Source: Candidatus Gastranaerophilales bacterium
GTDB taxonomy: Bacteria; Cyanobacteriota; Vampirovibrionia; Gastranaerophilales; Gastranaerophilaceae
NCBI GenBank assembly: GCA_944324915.1
Contig: CALUYD010000006.1
Location: forward strand, 32,989 to 96,988
DNA: 64,000 nucleotides
Reading direction: 5' to 3'
Under the pieces are notes generated by a model that was not told the DNA's origin, searched no databases, and saw only the letters and a program-made list of their open reading frames with translations. Of the stretch, positions 36,777 to 45,873 are shown one piece after another. The translations under genes and the position numbers were made by a program. Positions within the stretch are counted from its first letter, which is position 1, and every line of letters begins with the position of its first letter.

Positions 36777-39753
36777 TATTCCTGTTGTTTTTTGTTTTGA
36801 TTCAAGAATAATTTTAGGTGCGTCTGTTGCAATCAAAAGTTTAATTGATTGCGCTAAAGAAACTACTAATTACGATATTAGAATTTTTCATTCTGATATT
36901 AATTTAAAAGACCAAAAAAATATATCAGCATTAGCGGAAAATACAAGACACAACATTTTTTTTCACTATATTAACCCCGATTTATTTAAAGATGCACCAA
37001 AAAATAAAGGGTCTTGGACTGAAATTGTTTATTATAGGTTGTTAATTCCAGAAATTTTAAAAGAATATGATAAAGTTATTTATTCTGATGTTGATGTTTT
37101 ATTTAGGGGGGATTTAGAAGAAGTATTCAATACAAACCTTGATAATTATGAGGCGGCAGCAGTCCCAACTTGCACAGTAGAATGTCTAAAAGAATTACAA
37201 CCTGAAAGATACTTTAAAGAGAATAAAAATAAATTAAACTTTGTTTCTGGTTTCATTATTTTTAATAATAAAAAAGCTTCAGAAGAAAATTTAGTTAAAA
37301 AAATTTTTGAAACTATCAAAATTTTTAACAAAAGACTTATATATTTCGATATGGATGTTTTTAATTTAACATATACAAAAATCAAAGAATTGCCACTTAA
37401 TTATTGTGCATTTGAAACATTGTATGAATATACAAATATAAAAGATATACCTGAATATAAAAAATTAAAGACTATGTATTCTGATGAGGAGTTAATTATT
37501 GCTAAAAATAATCCTACTATAATACATTATGCAGGAAAGCTTGGAAAACCGTGGCAAAGAAAATGGGTTCCTGATATTTACCAAGAATATATTGATAGAT
37601 TGCCGAAAAATTTAATAAAATATACCTTAAGAGATATTAGAAAAAAGTACTTTACCAAAAATAAATACCCAAAACAATTTTATGATGTAGGGATAGTTAA
37701 TTTTTATTTCACTCAAAACTATGGAGCTTGTTTGACTGCTTATGCCCTGCAAGAAATTATAAAATCTTTTGGTTTAAAACCGGCTTTTGTCAATGAATTT
37801 AATATAAAAAATAAATATAAAACTTCATTTAGCAAAAAATTTGCTAATAGATTTTTAAAATTAATGCCTAAGTTTAATTCCTTAAAAGAAGCAGGAAAAA
37901 GAGCGAAAAATTTTATATCTGGTTCAGATCAAGTTTTGCGACCTAAATATTTATCAAAAAAGAATTATGCAGACATTTTTTTGCTTAAATTTACAAATAA
38001 AAATGTTAAAAAGATTGCACTAAGTGCAAGTTTTGGAATTGACAACTTGGAACAAGAAAAGAAATATAAAAAAACCATCAATAAAATCAAAAAAGAACTA
38101 AAAGGTTTTGATTTTGTGTCTTCAAGGGAACTATCGGGTGTTGAAATTTGCAAAAATAATTTTGAGATATATGCAGAGCAAGTATTAGACCCCGTGTTTT
38201 TAGCAGATAAAAATATTTTTATAAAGTTGGCAAAAAATTCAAGCTATATAGATTGTAAAGATAAAATAGTTTCATATATTTTAGACAAAAATAAAATTTT
38301 AGATGATTGTTTAAATGGTCTGCAATTAAAAAATAAAAAAAAGATTATTAATTTAGCAAATAGTGGTGTTTCTGTTGAAACTTGGCTAAAATGCTTTATT
38401 GAGGCAAAATATATAATAACAGATTCATATCATGGCGTTTGTTTTGCTATTCTTTTTAATAAACCATTTTTAGCTTTAAGTAACAATAAAAGAGGAAAAA
38501 CAAGGTTTGAAACATTAAAACAATTAATCGATAAAGAATTACCTATTTTCGAGGAAGCAAGCGAGTTAATCAAAAACGATTTTCAGAATTTAAATTGGGA
38601 AAAAATCAACAATAAAATTGCTGAATTGAAAAAAGAAGCTTTGAATACATTAGAATACGAGCTAAAAACAAAAAGAAAAAATTTTATTACGGATAATTGT
38701 TCGGGTTGTTCTGCTTGCTATAATGTTTGCCTAAATAATGCCATTACAATGAAGGAAAATTTTGAAGGTTTCTTGTATCCTGTTGTGGATTCTGCCCTTT
38801 GCACAAATTGTAATTTATGTAAAAAGACTTGTCCAAATAATATATGTAACAATAAAAATAAAAAAACACCAACTTGCTACGCAGTAATGGCAAATAATGA
38901 AGTAAGATATACATCCTCCTCTGGTGGTGCGTCCTATGTGATGATGGATAATTTCATAAAAAATGGGGGTTATATAGTTGGTGCGGTATATGACGAAGAA
39001 TGGAAAATTGTTCATAAAATTTCCGATAACAAAAAAGACCTCGATAGTTTCAAAGGTTCAAAATATTATCAAAGTAATACTTTAAATGTATATCAAGAAA
39101 TTAAAAAATTATTAAATGAGGATAAAAAAGTCTTATTTGTTGGTACTCCTTGTCAAGTTGCAGGTTTGAACTGCTATCTTAAAAAGGACTATAAAAATTT
39201 AATTGTAGTTGATATTGTTTGTCATGGAGTTCCATCTTATAAAGTTTTTAAAAAATTTTTAGATACAATTGTTGATAAAAATGAAAAAATATTGTCAATT
39301 AATTTTAGAAGTAAGAAACAAGGATGGTCTTCTGAGTTACTATTTTCACTTAAGACAAATTCAAATGAATATTATATTGAAAGTAGCAAAAATTCATTTA
39401 TGAGGGCTTTTTTAAAAAATTTTTCATTAAGAAAATCCTGTTTTTCATGTAAATTTCAAAAAATACCAAGACAAGGAGATATAACGATTGGTGACTTTTG
39501 GAAAATTCAGAAATTTGAAAAAAAATTAGATGATAAAAAAGGAACATCACTATTGCTTATAAACAATAAAAAGGGTGAAGAATTTTTTGAAAAAATAAAA
39601 TCAGAACTTATTCTTATAAAAAAAGTTCCTATAAAATACGCAATCAAAGGAAATAAAACTTTAGTAAAACCTACGAAATATAATAAAAAGAGAGAATCTT
39701 ATATGTTAAATATTGATAAAAATCTTAAATTAAAGGGAGATATAAATGAATAG
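36769..39753 (+). CDS. Three-domain fusion: GT8 glycosyltransferase - polysaccharide pyruvyl transferase - FrhB-like iron-sulfur protein
   Basis: 994 residues. Domain 1 (about 1-275) is GT8, with DxD in KVIYSDVDVLFRGDLEEVF (about 103-121) and a terminal HYAGKLGKPW. Domain 2 (about 303-600) has pyruvyl-transferase marks: NFYFTQNYGACLTAYALQE, ISGSDQVLRPKYL, SASFGID and TDSYHGVCFAILF. Domain 3 (about 640-985) starts with two 4Fe-4S motifs, CSGCSACYNVC and CTNCNLCKKTC, then FrhB-like sequence (GTPCQVAGLNCYL; DIVCHGVPSYKVFKKFL; GDITIGDFWKI). Domains 2 and 3 are often neighbours or fused in polysaccharide clusters; joining GT8 as well is unusual. F420 use need not follow. Coupled to both neighbours by 8-nt overlaps. 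Confidence 0.88.
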   Translation: MVNIPVVFCFDSRIILGASVAIKSLIDCAKETTNYDIRIFHSDINLKDQKNISALAENTRHNIFFHYINPDLFKDAPKNKGSWTEIVYYRLLIPEILKEYDKVIYSDVDVLFRGDLEEVFNTNLDNYEAAAVPTCTVECLKELQPERYFKENKNKLNFVSGFIIFNNKKASEENLVKKIFETIKIFNKRLIYFDMDVFNLTYTKIKELPLNYCAFETLYEYTNIKDIPEYKKLKTMYSDEELIIAKNNPTIIHYAGKLGKPWQRKWVPDIYQEYIDRLPKNLIKYTLRDIRKKYFTKNKYPKQFYDVGIVNFYFTQNYGACLTAYALQEIIKSFGLKPAFVNEFNIKNKYKTSFSKKFANRFLKLMPKFNSLKEAGKRAKNFISGSDQVLRPKYLSKKNYADIFLLKFTNKNVKKIALSASFGIDNLEQEKKYKKTINKIKKELKGFDFVSSRELSGVEICKNNFEIYAEQVLDPVFLADKNIFIKLAKNSSYIDCKDKIVSYILDKNKILDDCLNGLQLKNKKKIINLANSGVSVETWLKCFIEAKYIITDSYHGVCFAILFNKPFLALSNNKRGKTRFETLKQLIDKELPIFEEASELIKNDFQNLNWEKINNKIAELKKEALNTLEYELKTKRKNFITDNCSGCSACYNVCLNNAITMKENFEGFLYPVVDSALCTNCNLCKKTCPNNICNNKNKKTPTCYAVMANNEVRYTSSSGGASYVMMDNFIKNGGYIVGAVYDEEWKIVHKISDNKKDLDSFKGSKYYQSNTLNVYQEIKKLLNEDKKVLFVGTPCQVAGLNCYLKKDYKNLIVVDIVCHGVPSYKVFKKFLDTIVDKNEKILSINFRSKKQGWSSELLFSLKTNSNEYYIESSKNSFMRAFLKNFSLRKSCFSCKFQKIPRQGDITIGDFWKIQKFEKKLDDKKGTSLLLINNKKGEEFFEKIKSELILIKKVPIKYAIKGNKTLVKPTKYNKKRESYMLNIDKNLKLKGDINE

Positions 39754-41128
39754 CAAGAAAATATTATATGTATATGGGCATTCACGTTCACCATTTAAGT
39801 GGGGGTTGGTTGGTGAAGTTTTAAAGCGACTGCTTGAAAATAAAGAAAATGAAATTTACATACTAGATTGCAATAACAAAATAAAAGGATGGTGCGGTTT
39901 AAATCGTAGAAATCATATCGGGTATTGCAATAAATGTAATAAAGTTTGTCAAAAAATCGCAAATATTGCAGGAATTAGCTCGGCTAAAATTTTAAAAATG
40001 GAAAAAATAAAATGTCCAAAATTTCCAAATTTTACGACAATACAAGATGCGATAAATTATGAAATCGAAGGTTATAATTTAGGACTTGGCCCTATAAGTT
40101 GCATAATGACTTTAACAAGAGATTATGACTTTGATATTAAAAAATGGAATAAAGATATTAAAAAATTTTTTGAAACAGAATATATAATATTAAAAAATAT
40201 TGAAAAGTTTCATAATGAAATAAAATTTGATGAAATCCATACTTTTAACGGAAGAATGCCGTCTCTATACCCTGCTGTTTCCTTTGCAAAAAGACATAAT
40301 ATTCCTTATGTGGTATATGAAAGAGGAGCAAACATAAATAAATTAAGGACAATAATAGGCAGTGTTCCTCATGATTTCAACAATTGGAGAAAAGAAGTAA
40401 GCGAGTATTGGCAAAAAGATGATGAAAATAAAATCGAATTAGCAAACAAATGGTTCAAAGATAGACGTGCAGGAAAATTTCAAGCACTAGAATCTTATAC
40501 AAAAGACCAAATAAAAGATTCTTTACCTAAAAATTGGGATGAGACCAAGGAAAATATTGTTTTCTTTAATTCATCCATTGATGAGGTTTATGCTTTTGAT
40601 AGTTGGAAACACCCATTTGCTAAAAATGAAAATGAAATTTTGAAAAATTTATTTGAACACTATAAAAATGATGAGACAAAACATTTCTATTTAAGAATTC
40701 ATCCTAATTTAACCAAAGCAAAAAAGAAAAAAGCTACTCAAATTAGAGAAATAAACGAATTTAAAAAATTATATAAAAATTTAACTGTAATTGAACCGGA
40801 TGAAAAAATTGATACTTATGCTTTAATTGAGGCTGCATCTAAAGTTATAACTTCATTTTCAACAATAGGCTGCGAAGCAACTTATTGGGGCAAGGTATCA
40901 ATTTTAGCAGGAAAAGCTCCTTATGATGATTTCGATTGTGTTTATAATGCACACTCAATGGAAGAATTGTATAAATTAATAGATAATAAAAATTTAACAC
41001 CAAAACCAAAAGAAGAAGCATATCCTTACGGATATTATAATGAAGTTTATGGGGATAATTATAAATATTACCATGCAAAATCACATAATGAAGGTGAATT
41101 TTTAGGCTTAAAACTTACTAAAAAATAA
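39746..41128 (+). CDS. Surface-polysaccharide biosynthesis protein, glycosyltransferase-like, with Cys-rich N-terminal patch
   Basis: 460 residues. It opens with a Rossmann-like ILYVYGHSRSPFKWGLVGEV, followed by a cysteine cluster (residues about 41-69: CNNKIKGWCG, then YCNKCNKVC) that may bind a metal. The C-terminal half contains FYLRIHPNL and a GCEATYWGKVSILAG block like those in capsule-export and CDP-glycerol-type transferases of the GT-B fold. The strongest clue is context: third gene of the polysaccharide operon, starting 8 nt inside the fusion gene behind an AAGGGAG site. Precise activity unknown. A terminator follows. Confidence 0.65.
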   Translation: MNSKKILYVYGHSRSPFKWGLVGEVLKRLLENKENEIYILDCNNKIKGWCGLNRRNHIGYCNKCNKVCQKIANIAGISSAKILKMEKIKCPKFPNFTTIQDAINYEIEGYNLGLGPISCIMTLTRDYDFDIKKWNKDIKKFFETEYIILKNIEKFHNEIKFDEIHTFNGRMPSLYPAVSFAKRHNIPYVVYERGANINKLRTIIGSVPHDFNNWRKEVSEYWQKDDENKIELANKWFKDRRAGKFQALESYTKDQIKDSLPKNWDETKENIVFFNSSIDEVYAFDSWKHPFAKNENEILKNLFEHYKNDETKHFYLRIHPNLTKAKKKKATQIREINEFKKLYKNLTVIEPDEKIDTYALIEAASKVITSFSTIGCEATYWGKVSILAGKAPYDDFDCVYNAHSMEELYKLIDNKNLTPKPKEEAYPYGYYNEVYGDNYKYYHAKSHNEGEFLGLKLTKK

Positions 41129-41148
41129 TGTTTTATTTTTATATTGTG

Positions 41149-41175
41149 CGCAACCTAATCAGGTTGCGTATTTTT
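41149..41175 (+). terminator. Terminator of the polysaccharide operon
   Basis: CGCAACCT (41149-41156) pairs with AGGTTGCG (41161-41168), loop AATC, followed by a T-rich tail. Confidence 0.8.
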
Positions 41176-41204
41176 ATATTAATTATTAACTTTTGTAAAA
41201 ACTA

Positions 41205-41234
41205 TTGACAAATTAAAAATAAACTAGCAAATAT
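41205..41234 (+). promoter_or_regulatory. Promoter without a following ORF
   Basis: A perfect -35 TTGACA (41205-41210), 18-nt spacer, AAATAT (41229-41234). The next 100 bp have no reading frame and end in a terminator, so it probably drives a small RNA. Confidence 0.55.
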
Positions 41235-41240
41235 TTTTTT

Positions 41241-41339
41241 TCACATGCATTTAAAGGCATGTAAACTCCTCTATAAACTCCGTAATACTAATTCTATCCA
41301 TCACGGCTTAATTTGTTCACAAATTTAGCCGTTTTTTTT
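41241..41339 (+). ncRNA. Candidate small RNA of about 100 nt
   Basis: It lies between the promoter at 41205 and a strong intrinsic terminator. Near its 5' end ACATGC (41243-41248) pairs with GCATGT (41257-41262). A CU-rich single-stranded stretch, suitable for pairing with ribosome-binding sites, follows. The 3' end is a 12-bp stem with one mismatch (CGGCTTAATTTG at 41304-41315 with CAAATTTAGCCG at 41320-41331) and eight T. It matches no RNA family I can name. The 3' edge touches the stop codon of the opposing TPR gene. Confidence 0.5.
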
Positions 41340-41931
41340 AAATTTTATTTAGGATAGTCTTAATATCTTCGCTAATTATCATATCAGGATGTGTTGCAAT
41401 AAAATCATCAAAAGTTGCTTTGGCTTGCATTTTTCTATTTGTTTTTAAATATATTAAACCTACTATCACCCTATTGTATGGATTATCAGTCTGCTTAATA
41501 TGGGATTTCAGTTCTTTTTCAACTGTACCTAATTTAATATAGCAATCAACAAGCAATTGATAATATGTAATATTAATGCAATCTTTTTTTATTGCTCCAA
41601 GAACGGCATTTTTTGCTGTTAAATAATTATTAAGCGCATAATGACATCTTGCAATATTATATAAATATGCTCCTGACGCTTGAGTATTATAAGCCAAATT
41701 AAATGCTATTTCGTATTCTTTAAGAGCGTCAATATAGTTTCTTTCACTAAAATAAATATTACCCATATTTGAATGCAATCTTGCATTTTTGCTTGCATCA
41801 ATCGGAGCTTCAACGAAGCCATCCAGCCCTCTTGTTGAGCTTATTGCAAAAACAGGACACAACAAAAAAGATAAGACTAAAAAACTATAAATACATTTCA
41901 AAATTTTCTTTTGCAAAAAGAACACTTTCAT
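41338..41931 (-). CDS. Secreted TPR-repeat protein
   Basis: 197 residues from the ATG at 41931. A signal peptide (SFLVLSFLLCPVFA) is followed by TPR-like helices: NMGNIYFSERNYIDALKEYE, YNIARCHYALNNYLTAKNAV and GLIYLKTNRKMQAKATFDDF match the repeat's Gly/Tyr/Ala spacing. It is probably a periplasmic or envelope scaffold. The start is uncertain: a TTG at 41901 gives a cleaner signal peptide and only 17 nt of overlap with the preceding gene, whereas the ATG overlaps it by 47 nt. Neither has a strong ribosome-binding site. Confidence 0.72.
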   Translation of the reverse strand: MKVFFLQKKILKCIYSFLVLSFLLCPVFAISSTRGLDGFVEAPIDASKNARLHSNMGNIYFSERNYIDALKEYEIAFNLAYNTQASGAYLYNIARCHYALNNYLTAKNAVLGAIKKDCINITYYQLLVDCYIKLGTVEKELKSHIKQTDNPYNRVIVGLIYLKTNRKMQAKATFDDFIATHPDMIISEDIKTILNKI

Positions 41932-42814
41932 TATTTTTTGAAAATTCATCTTCTAACATTGATAATTTATTATCATCATAATCAGGGTCATAATGGAAAA
42001 AGAACAGTTTTTTAGCTTTTGCAAGTTGCGCTGTTTCTATTGCCATTTCAAAAGTCGAATGTCCAAAACCTTGTTTTGGTTGTATCGGATTAATGTAATC
42101 CTGATATGTATATTGTGCATCATGAATTAAGCAATCACAAGAATGCGCAAATTGTATGAATTTTTTATCAGCGCCTATGTAGCTTTCTTTATCTGTTGCA
42201 TAAACTAGCGATTTTCCTTTATATTCAACTTTTATACACAAACAACCATTTTTTGGATGTGCTAAAGTTTTATATGCTGAAATTTTTATATCGTCTGATT
42301 TTAAATTAATGTTTTTATCTAAAGTATCAAATGTTTTTATTTCGCCATTTTGACTTATTACAATAATGTCATTTTGGCTAAAATTATTTACATGAAAATT
42401 ACTTCTAATCTCATCAATTGCTAAAGGAAAAACCTTATCAAATAAAATAGTTTTAAGCGTATCTTTTAAATTTTCTTCATTTGAATTCAAGCCAAAAAGA
42501 TTAATTATAGAGCTTGGCATAAACAAAGGTCTATAAAACTGTAAACCTTGAATATGGTCTTGGTGTATATGACTTAAAATAATTGTAGCTTGATGAGGTT
42601 TTTTGTCTTCAGAAATAATTGAATTTTGAATTTCATCGATACCAACATCAATTATTCCTGTTCCTGCATCCAATAAAATTAATTGTTTTCCACATCTTAC
42701 TTCAACGCAAGCAGTATTTCCTCCAAATTTTAAATAATTAATTTTGGCACTCGGATACGATCCTCTTGTTCCTCTGAATTTTACAAAAAAATCTGATGTG
42801 GACTGATTATTCAT
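41885..42814 (-). CDS. Metallo-beta-lactamase-fold hydrolase
   Basis: 309 residues. The zinc site is clear: HxHxDH at 82-87 (SHIHQDHIQG), with further ligands in LAHPKNGC, YATDKES and DAQYTYQ and a late GFGHSTFEMA histidine. The N-terminal FRGTRGSYP and FGGNTACVEV segments resemble the PhnP/RNase Z-like group of the superfamily, which act on phosphodiesters or cyclic nucleotides. No signal peptide, so cytoplasmic. It starts 10 nt after the metallophosphoesterase stop with AAGGA before the ATG, and overlaps the TPR gene downstream; four genes from malQ on appear co-transcribed. Confidence 0.85.
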   Translation of the reverse strand: MNNQSTSDFFVKFRGTRGSYPSAKINYLKFGGNTACVEVRCGKQLILLDAGTGIIDVGIDEIQNSIISEDKKPHQATIILSHIHQDHIQGLQFYRPLFMPSSIINLFGLNSNEENLKDTLKTILFDKVFPLAIDEIRSNFHVNNFSQNDIIVISQNGEIKTFDTLDKNINLKSDDIKISAYKTLAHPKNGCLCIKVEYKGKSLVYATDKESYIGADKKFIQFAHSCDCLIHDAQYTYQDYINPIQPKQGFGHSTFEMAIETAQLAKAKKLFFFHYDPDYDDNKLSMLEDEFSKNNESVLFAKENFEMYL

Positions 42815-42824
42815 AGTTTAATCC

Positions 42825-43934
42825 TTAAACTTCGCTTGGTGTGACTTTTTCTTCTTTTGTTTTCCTTTTAAAGAATTTAAATTCTCTTTTTGTTTTTTGT
42901 GGTTGTGTTAATTTCTTAAGTTCTCTTTTTGAAGTTTTTGCTTCTTTTTTAAAACTTTGAATTTTATTCTTTTTATATCTTATTGATTTTGGATGTCTTT
43001 TATGGAAGATAAATTGCGTATTTCTATCTTTTTCAAAACCTGCTAAAGTACCATAGGATATAACACTTTGGCGATTTTCTTCTCTTATATTTTCAAGTCT
43101 TGTAGGCATAAATTCAAAATCATAAACCACTCTATCTTTATAGTTTGTAATTTTTATATGTCTAAATGCCATTGGATAAGTTACCATAGAAGGAGTTGAA
43201 ACATAGACAATATTTCCTACACGTCTTATTTTTGTAGCATGATAGTGTCCTGATAAAACAATTATCGGATTTTTATATTTTACAAGAATATTATTAAATT
43301 CATCAGCGTTTATTATAGAATGCTCTTTTGCAACAAATGGCTCAACAGGTGCGTGATGAAGAGCTATAACAACAACCTTATCTTGGTTTTCGCCTAGTTC
43401 TTTTTCAAGAAAATCCAACTGTTCTTTTGGAAATTCACCCATTGATGTGTTGCTATCAGGAATATTTGCATCCAAAACAATAATTCTATAATCAGATTTA
43501 GGAGAAAAAGCATAATAACTGTCATTAAAAATATAATTAGGATTATATTTTTTGATTGTATTTAACACTTCTTCTTTAGTCATATTACCGCTATATTCGT
43601 GATTTCCTAGGGTATTTAAGGTAGGATATTTTAATTTTGATAATTCAGCATAATAACTATCAAAATTTTCGCTTGTTGCACTATCTACCATATCTCCTGT
43701 AAATAAAACAAAATCAAGTCCAACAATTTTATTTATTTGATCGATTGCATCAGCTAATAATTCATTTGAATGTTTTAGCGCCTTATAAGGGGTAGATTCT
43801 CTTTGAGTAATATGAGTATCTGAAATATGGATAAAATCCAAGGTCATATTGCGGAACGAAAAGGCATAACACCCTAACGTTACCGCTAAAATAAGACCAA
43901 TTAATAAAAATATTTTTGATAGTTTATTTTTCAT
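42825..43934 (-). CDS. Membrane-anchored calcineurin-like metallophosphoesterase
   Basis: 369 residues. N-terminal signal anchor (about 8-27), so the catalytic domain lies outside the cytoplasmic membrane. The metal-binding series is complete: DFIHISDTHIT, FTGDMVD, LGNHEYSG, ALHHAPVEP and SGHYHATK. The C-terminal 60 residues are lysine-rich (KKNKIQSFKKEAKTSKR and on) and may contact membrane or nucleic acid. Substrate unknown; family members cleave phosphomonoesters or diesters, including lipid-linked ones. It overlaps malQ by 11 nt, indicating coupled translation. Confidence 0.85.
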   Translation of the reverse strand: MKNKLSKIFLLIGLILAVTLGCYAFSFRNMTLDFIHISDTHITQRESTPYKALKHSNELLADAIDQINKIVGLDFVLFTGDMVDSATSENFDSYYAELSKLKYPTLNTLGNHEYSGNMTKEEVLNTIKKYNPNYIFNDSYYAFSPKSDYRIIVLDANIPDSNTSMGEFPKEQLDFLEKELGENQDKVVVIALHHAPVEPFVAKEHSIINADEFNNILVKYKNPIIVLSGHYHATKIRRVGNIVYVSTPSMVTYPMAFRHIKITNYKDRVVYDFEFMPTRLENIREENRQSVISYGTLAGFEKDRNTQFIFHKRHPKSIRYKKNKIQSFKKEAKTSKRELKKLTQPQKTKREFKFFKRKTKEEKVTPSEV

Positions 43935-45840
43935 TTACCAACGATTCTAATTTATCTAACAATTCTTGATGGTTTTTATAAAACTCCCATCCTCTAGCTT
44001 TCATAGCATAAATCATAACCAAAGGCAAGTTTAGTGCTTCTTCGGATTTTAATTTTTGGCTATAAAATTCTTCAAAATTGTCATTCAATCTCAATGTCCA
44101 ATTAGGATCACCGGAAGTCCCGGGTACATTATAAACTTCATTAATTCCAAAGAAATCCGTAAAGAATATTTGAACATTTTCTGCTTTTGAAGCAAAACAT
44201 TCAACAAGTTTCATAAATGCAAGATATTTTTCATCTGTATACATTTTATGCCAAACTTCGTCTTTATTTCCAAATTCTGAACATAAATCTTCGATTAAAT
44301 TTTTGATATATGGATTAGCTTCTTCGGTATTTACAACTTTTGAAGCCCACATTCTAATTGGTTCATTATCGTGTGTTCCAACCATTACCCAAGAATTAGG
44401 AGTAATATTTTTGCAACGATAAGGATGGTCGTATTCAGTAGGTACAACGAATTGAACTAATTTCATTCCTTGAAGTCCGTATTTTTTCATAACTTGAACA
44501 ACAGGATATGTTAGTGTTCCTAAATCTTCTGCTATGATTGAATTTTTATCTAATCCGGCGTCAAGTGCTGATGCTATAACGATTTTTTCAATCATTCTGC
44601 CATATAGTGTAACTTGTTCATCAGAAAGATTGTCAATCCATTTTTCATCATCAGGTGTTGCAAATTTTCCTTCAATTGGAGTTTTATTAATGTTTTCTTC
44701 TTTTGCAATTGAATATTTAGATAATTCCGGATGATTTGGCGAAGAGTATAATCTTCCAGCACCTTCTTCAACTTTAGGTAAACATCCTTTTTTGTACACC
44801 CAAGGGTCAATTAAACCAACTGTATGGTCAATTCTAACCCCACCTGGGTTTTCTTTAAACATTTTTGTATATAATTTTTTAAGTAATATTCCGGCCTCAC
44901 CCAATGTTCCATCTTGATTAAATAATTTTTCAGGGTCGACAACGCTAAAACCCCATGCTTGACCATCTTCTGAAAAATAATCAGGAGGACAACCCAAGCA
45001 CCATCCATCAAGAAATAATGATTGATAAGCCCAATTATCTCTATCAGAAAAAGCCACTTGTCTATCTGCAATAAGTTTTAAACCTAATGATTTGCAGTAT
45101 TCAAGGGTTTCTTCAGATTGTTTTTGTACAATAAATTGTTCTAATTTGTATTTTTCTATAACATCTTCGTATTTCTTAGAAATTTGTTTAATTCTTTTTT
45201 CTGACGCTTTTTTATCAGTTGTATTAAACAATTTTTTATCTAATTCATTGTTCCATTGTGGCCAATAATCAGAATGGTTTTCAATTGATAATGCTTCATA
45301 TAGAGCATCTTTATCAAGCCAAAAGGCATTTTCTTTTTTGAATGACTCAAATTCTTTTTTTAGATTTTTTGAAGCATGCTTTTTAAAATTTTTATAAAAT
45401 TCATTAGCTGCAAGCTCTAAATTCTCCATTGCATAAGCATAAGCTGCTCTATTTGCATTTTTATTAGGATTCATTTCAATAATTTTATCTAATGTTTTTT
45501 GAGACAAAATTCTGTCCCATTTTGAAGTTGTCAATTCTTTTAAATTAATAAACAAAGGGTTTTTTGAAAAAACTGTTCCTGTATATGGTGATGAATCAGA
45601 TAATTTTGTTTTGCCGCAAGGTCCAAGTTGCACTGCTGTAAATATATCTTTGACATAATTAAAAAGCTCTTTAGCTCCTTGTGAATTATATGTTCCAAAG
45701 CCTGTATTTTCATCTGATTTAGATGGAAAACTAACACCTTGTAATATTAAGGCTAAATTTTTCTTTCCTAAAACATTGAGTGCTTCTTGTATTGTTTCTT
45801 TATATTCCTTAGAAAATAATTTACTTTTTTCTAATAACAT
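43924..45840 (-). CDS. malQ: 4-alpha-glucanotransferase (amylomaltase, GH77)
   Basis: 638 residues, longer than the usual 500 because of an inserted helical part at about 100-245. GH77 landmarks: LGPCGKTKLSDSSPYTGT (substrate loop), LIADRQVAFSDRDNW, the catalytic nucleophile Asp338 in GGVRIDHTVGL, acid/base Glu438 in IIAEDLGTLT, and His490-Asp491 in GTHDNEPIRMW. It disproportionates maltodextrins, working with glycogen or starch breakdown. A strong GGGAGG ribosome-binding site precedes the ATG. It heads the minus-strand unit that includes the phosphoesterase and MBL genes. Confidence 0.92.
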   Translation of the reverse strand: MLLEKSKLFSKEYKETIQEALNVLGKKNLALILQGVSFPSKSDENTGFGTYNSQGAKELFNYVKDIFTAVQLGPCGKTKLSDSSPYTGTVFSKNPLFINLKELTTSKWDRILSQKTLDKIIEMNPNKNANRAAYAYAMENLELAANEFYKNFKKHASKNLKKEFESFKKENAFWLDKDALYEALSIENHSDYWPQWNNELDKKLFNTTDKKASEKRIKQISKKYEDVIEKYKLEQFIVQKQSEETLEYCKSLGLKLIADRQVAFSDRDNWAYQSLFLDGWCLGCPPDYFSEDGQAWGFSVVDPEKLFNQDGTLGEAGILLKKLYTKMFKENPGGVRIDHTVGLIDPWVYKKGCLPKVEEGAGRLYSSPNHPELSKYSIAKEENINKTPIEGKFATPDDEKWIDNLSDEQVTLYGRMIEKIVIASALDAGLDKNSIIAEDLGTLTYPVVQVMKKYGLQGMKLVQFVVPTEYDHPYRCKNITPNSWVMVGTHDNEPIRMWASKVVNTEEANPYIKNLIEDLCSEFGNKDEVWHKMYTDEKYLAFMKLVECFASKAENVQIFFTDFFGINEVYNVPGTSGDPNWTLRLNDNFEEFYSQKLKSEEALNLPLVMIYAMKARGWEFYKNHQELLDKLESLVNEK

Positions 45841-45873
45841 TATTCCTCCCTTACAGTTTATAAAAATTTAAAA

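Noticed and set aside
38690..39753. F420-dependent hydrogenase subunit
   Set aside because: The FrhB-like domain is fused to sugar-modifying domains, with no hydrogenase or F420 genes around; a polysaccharide role is more likely.
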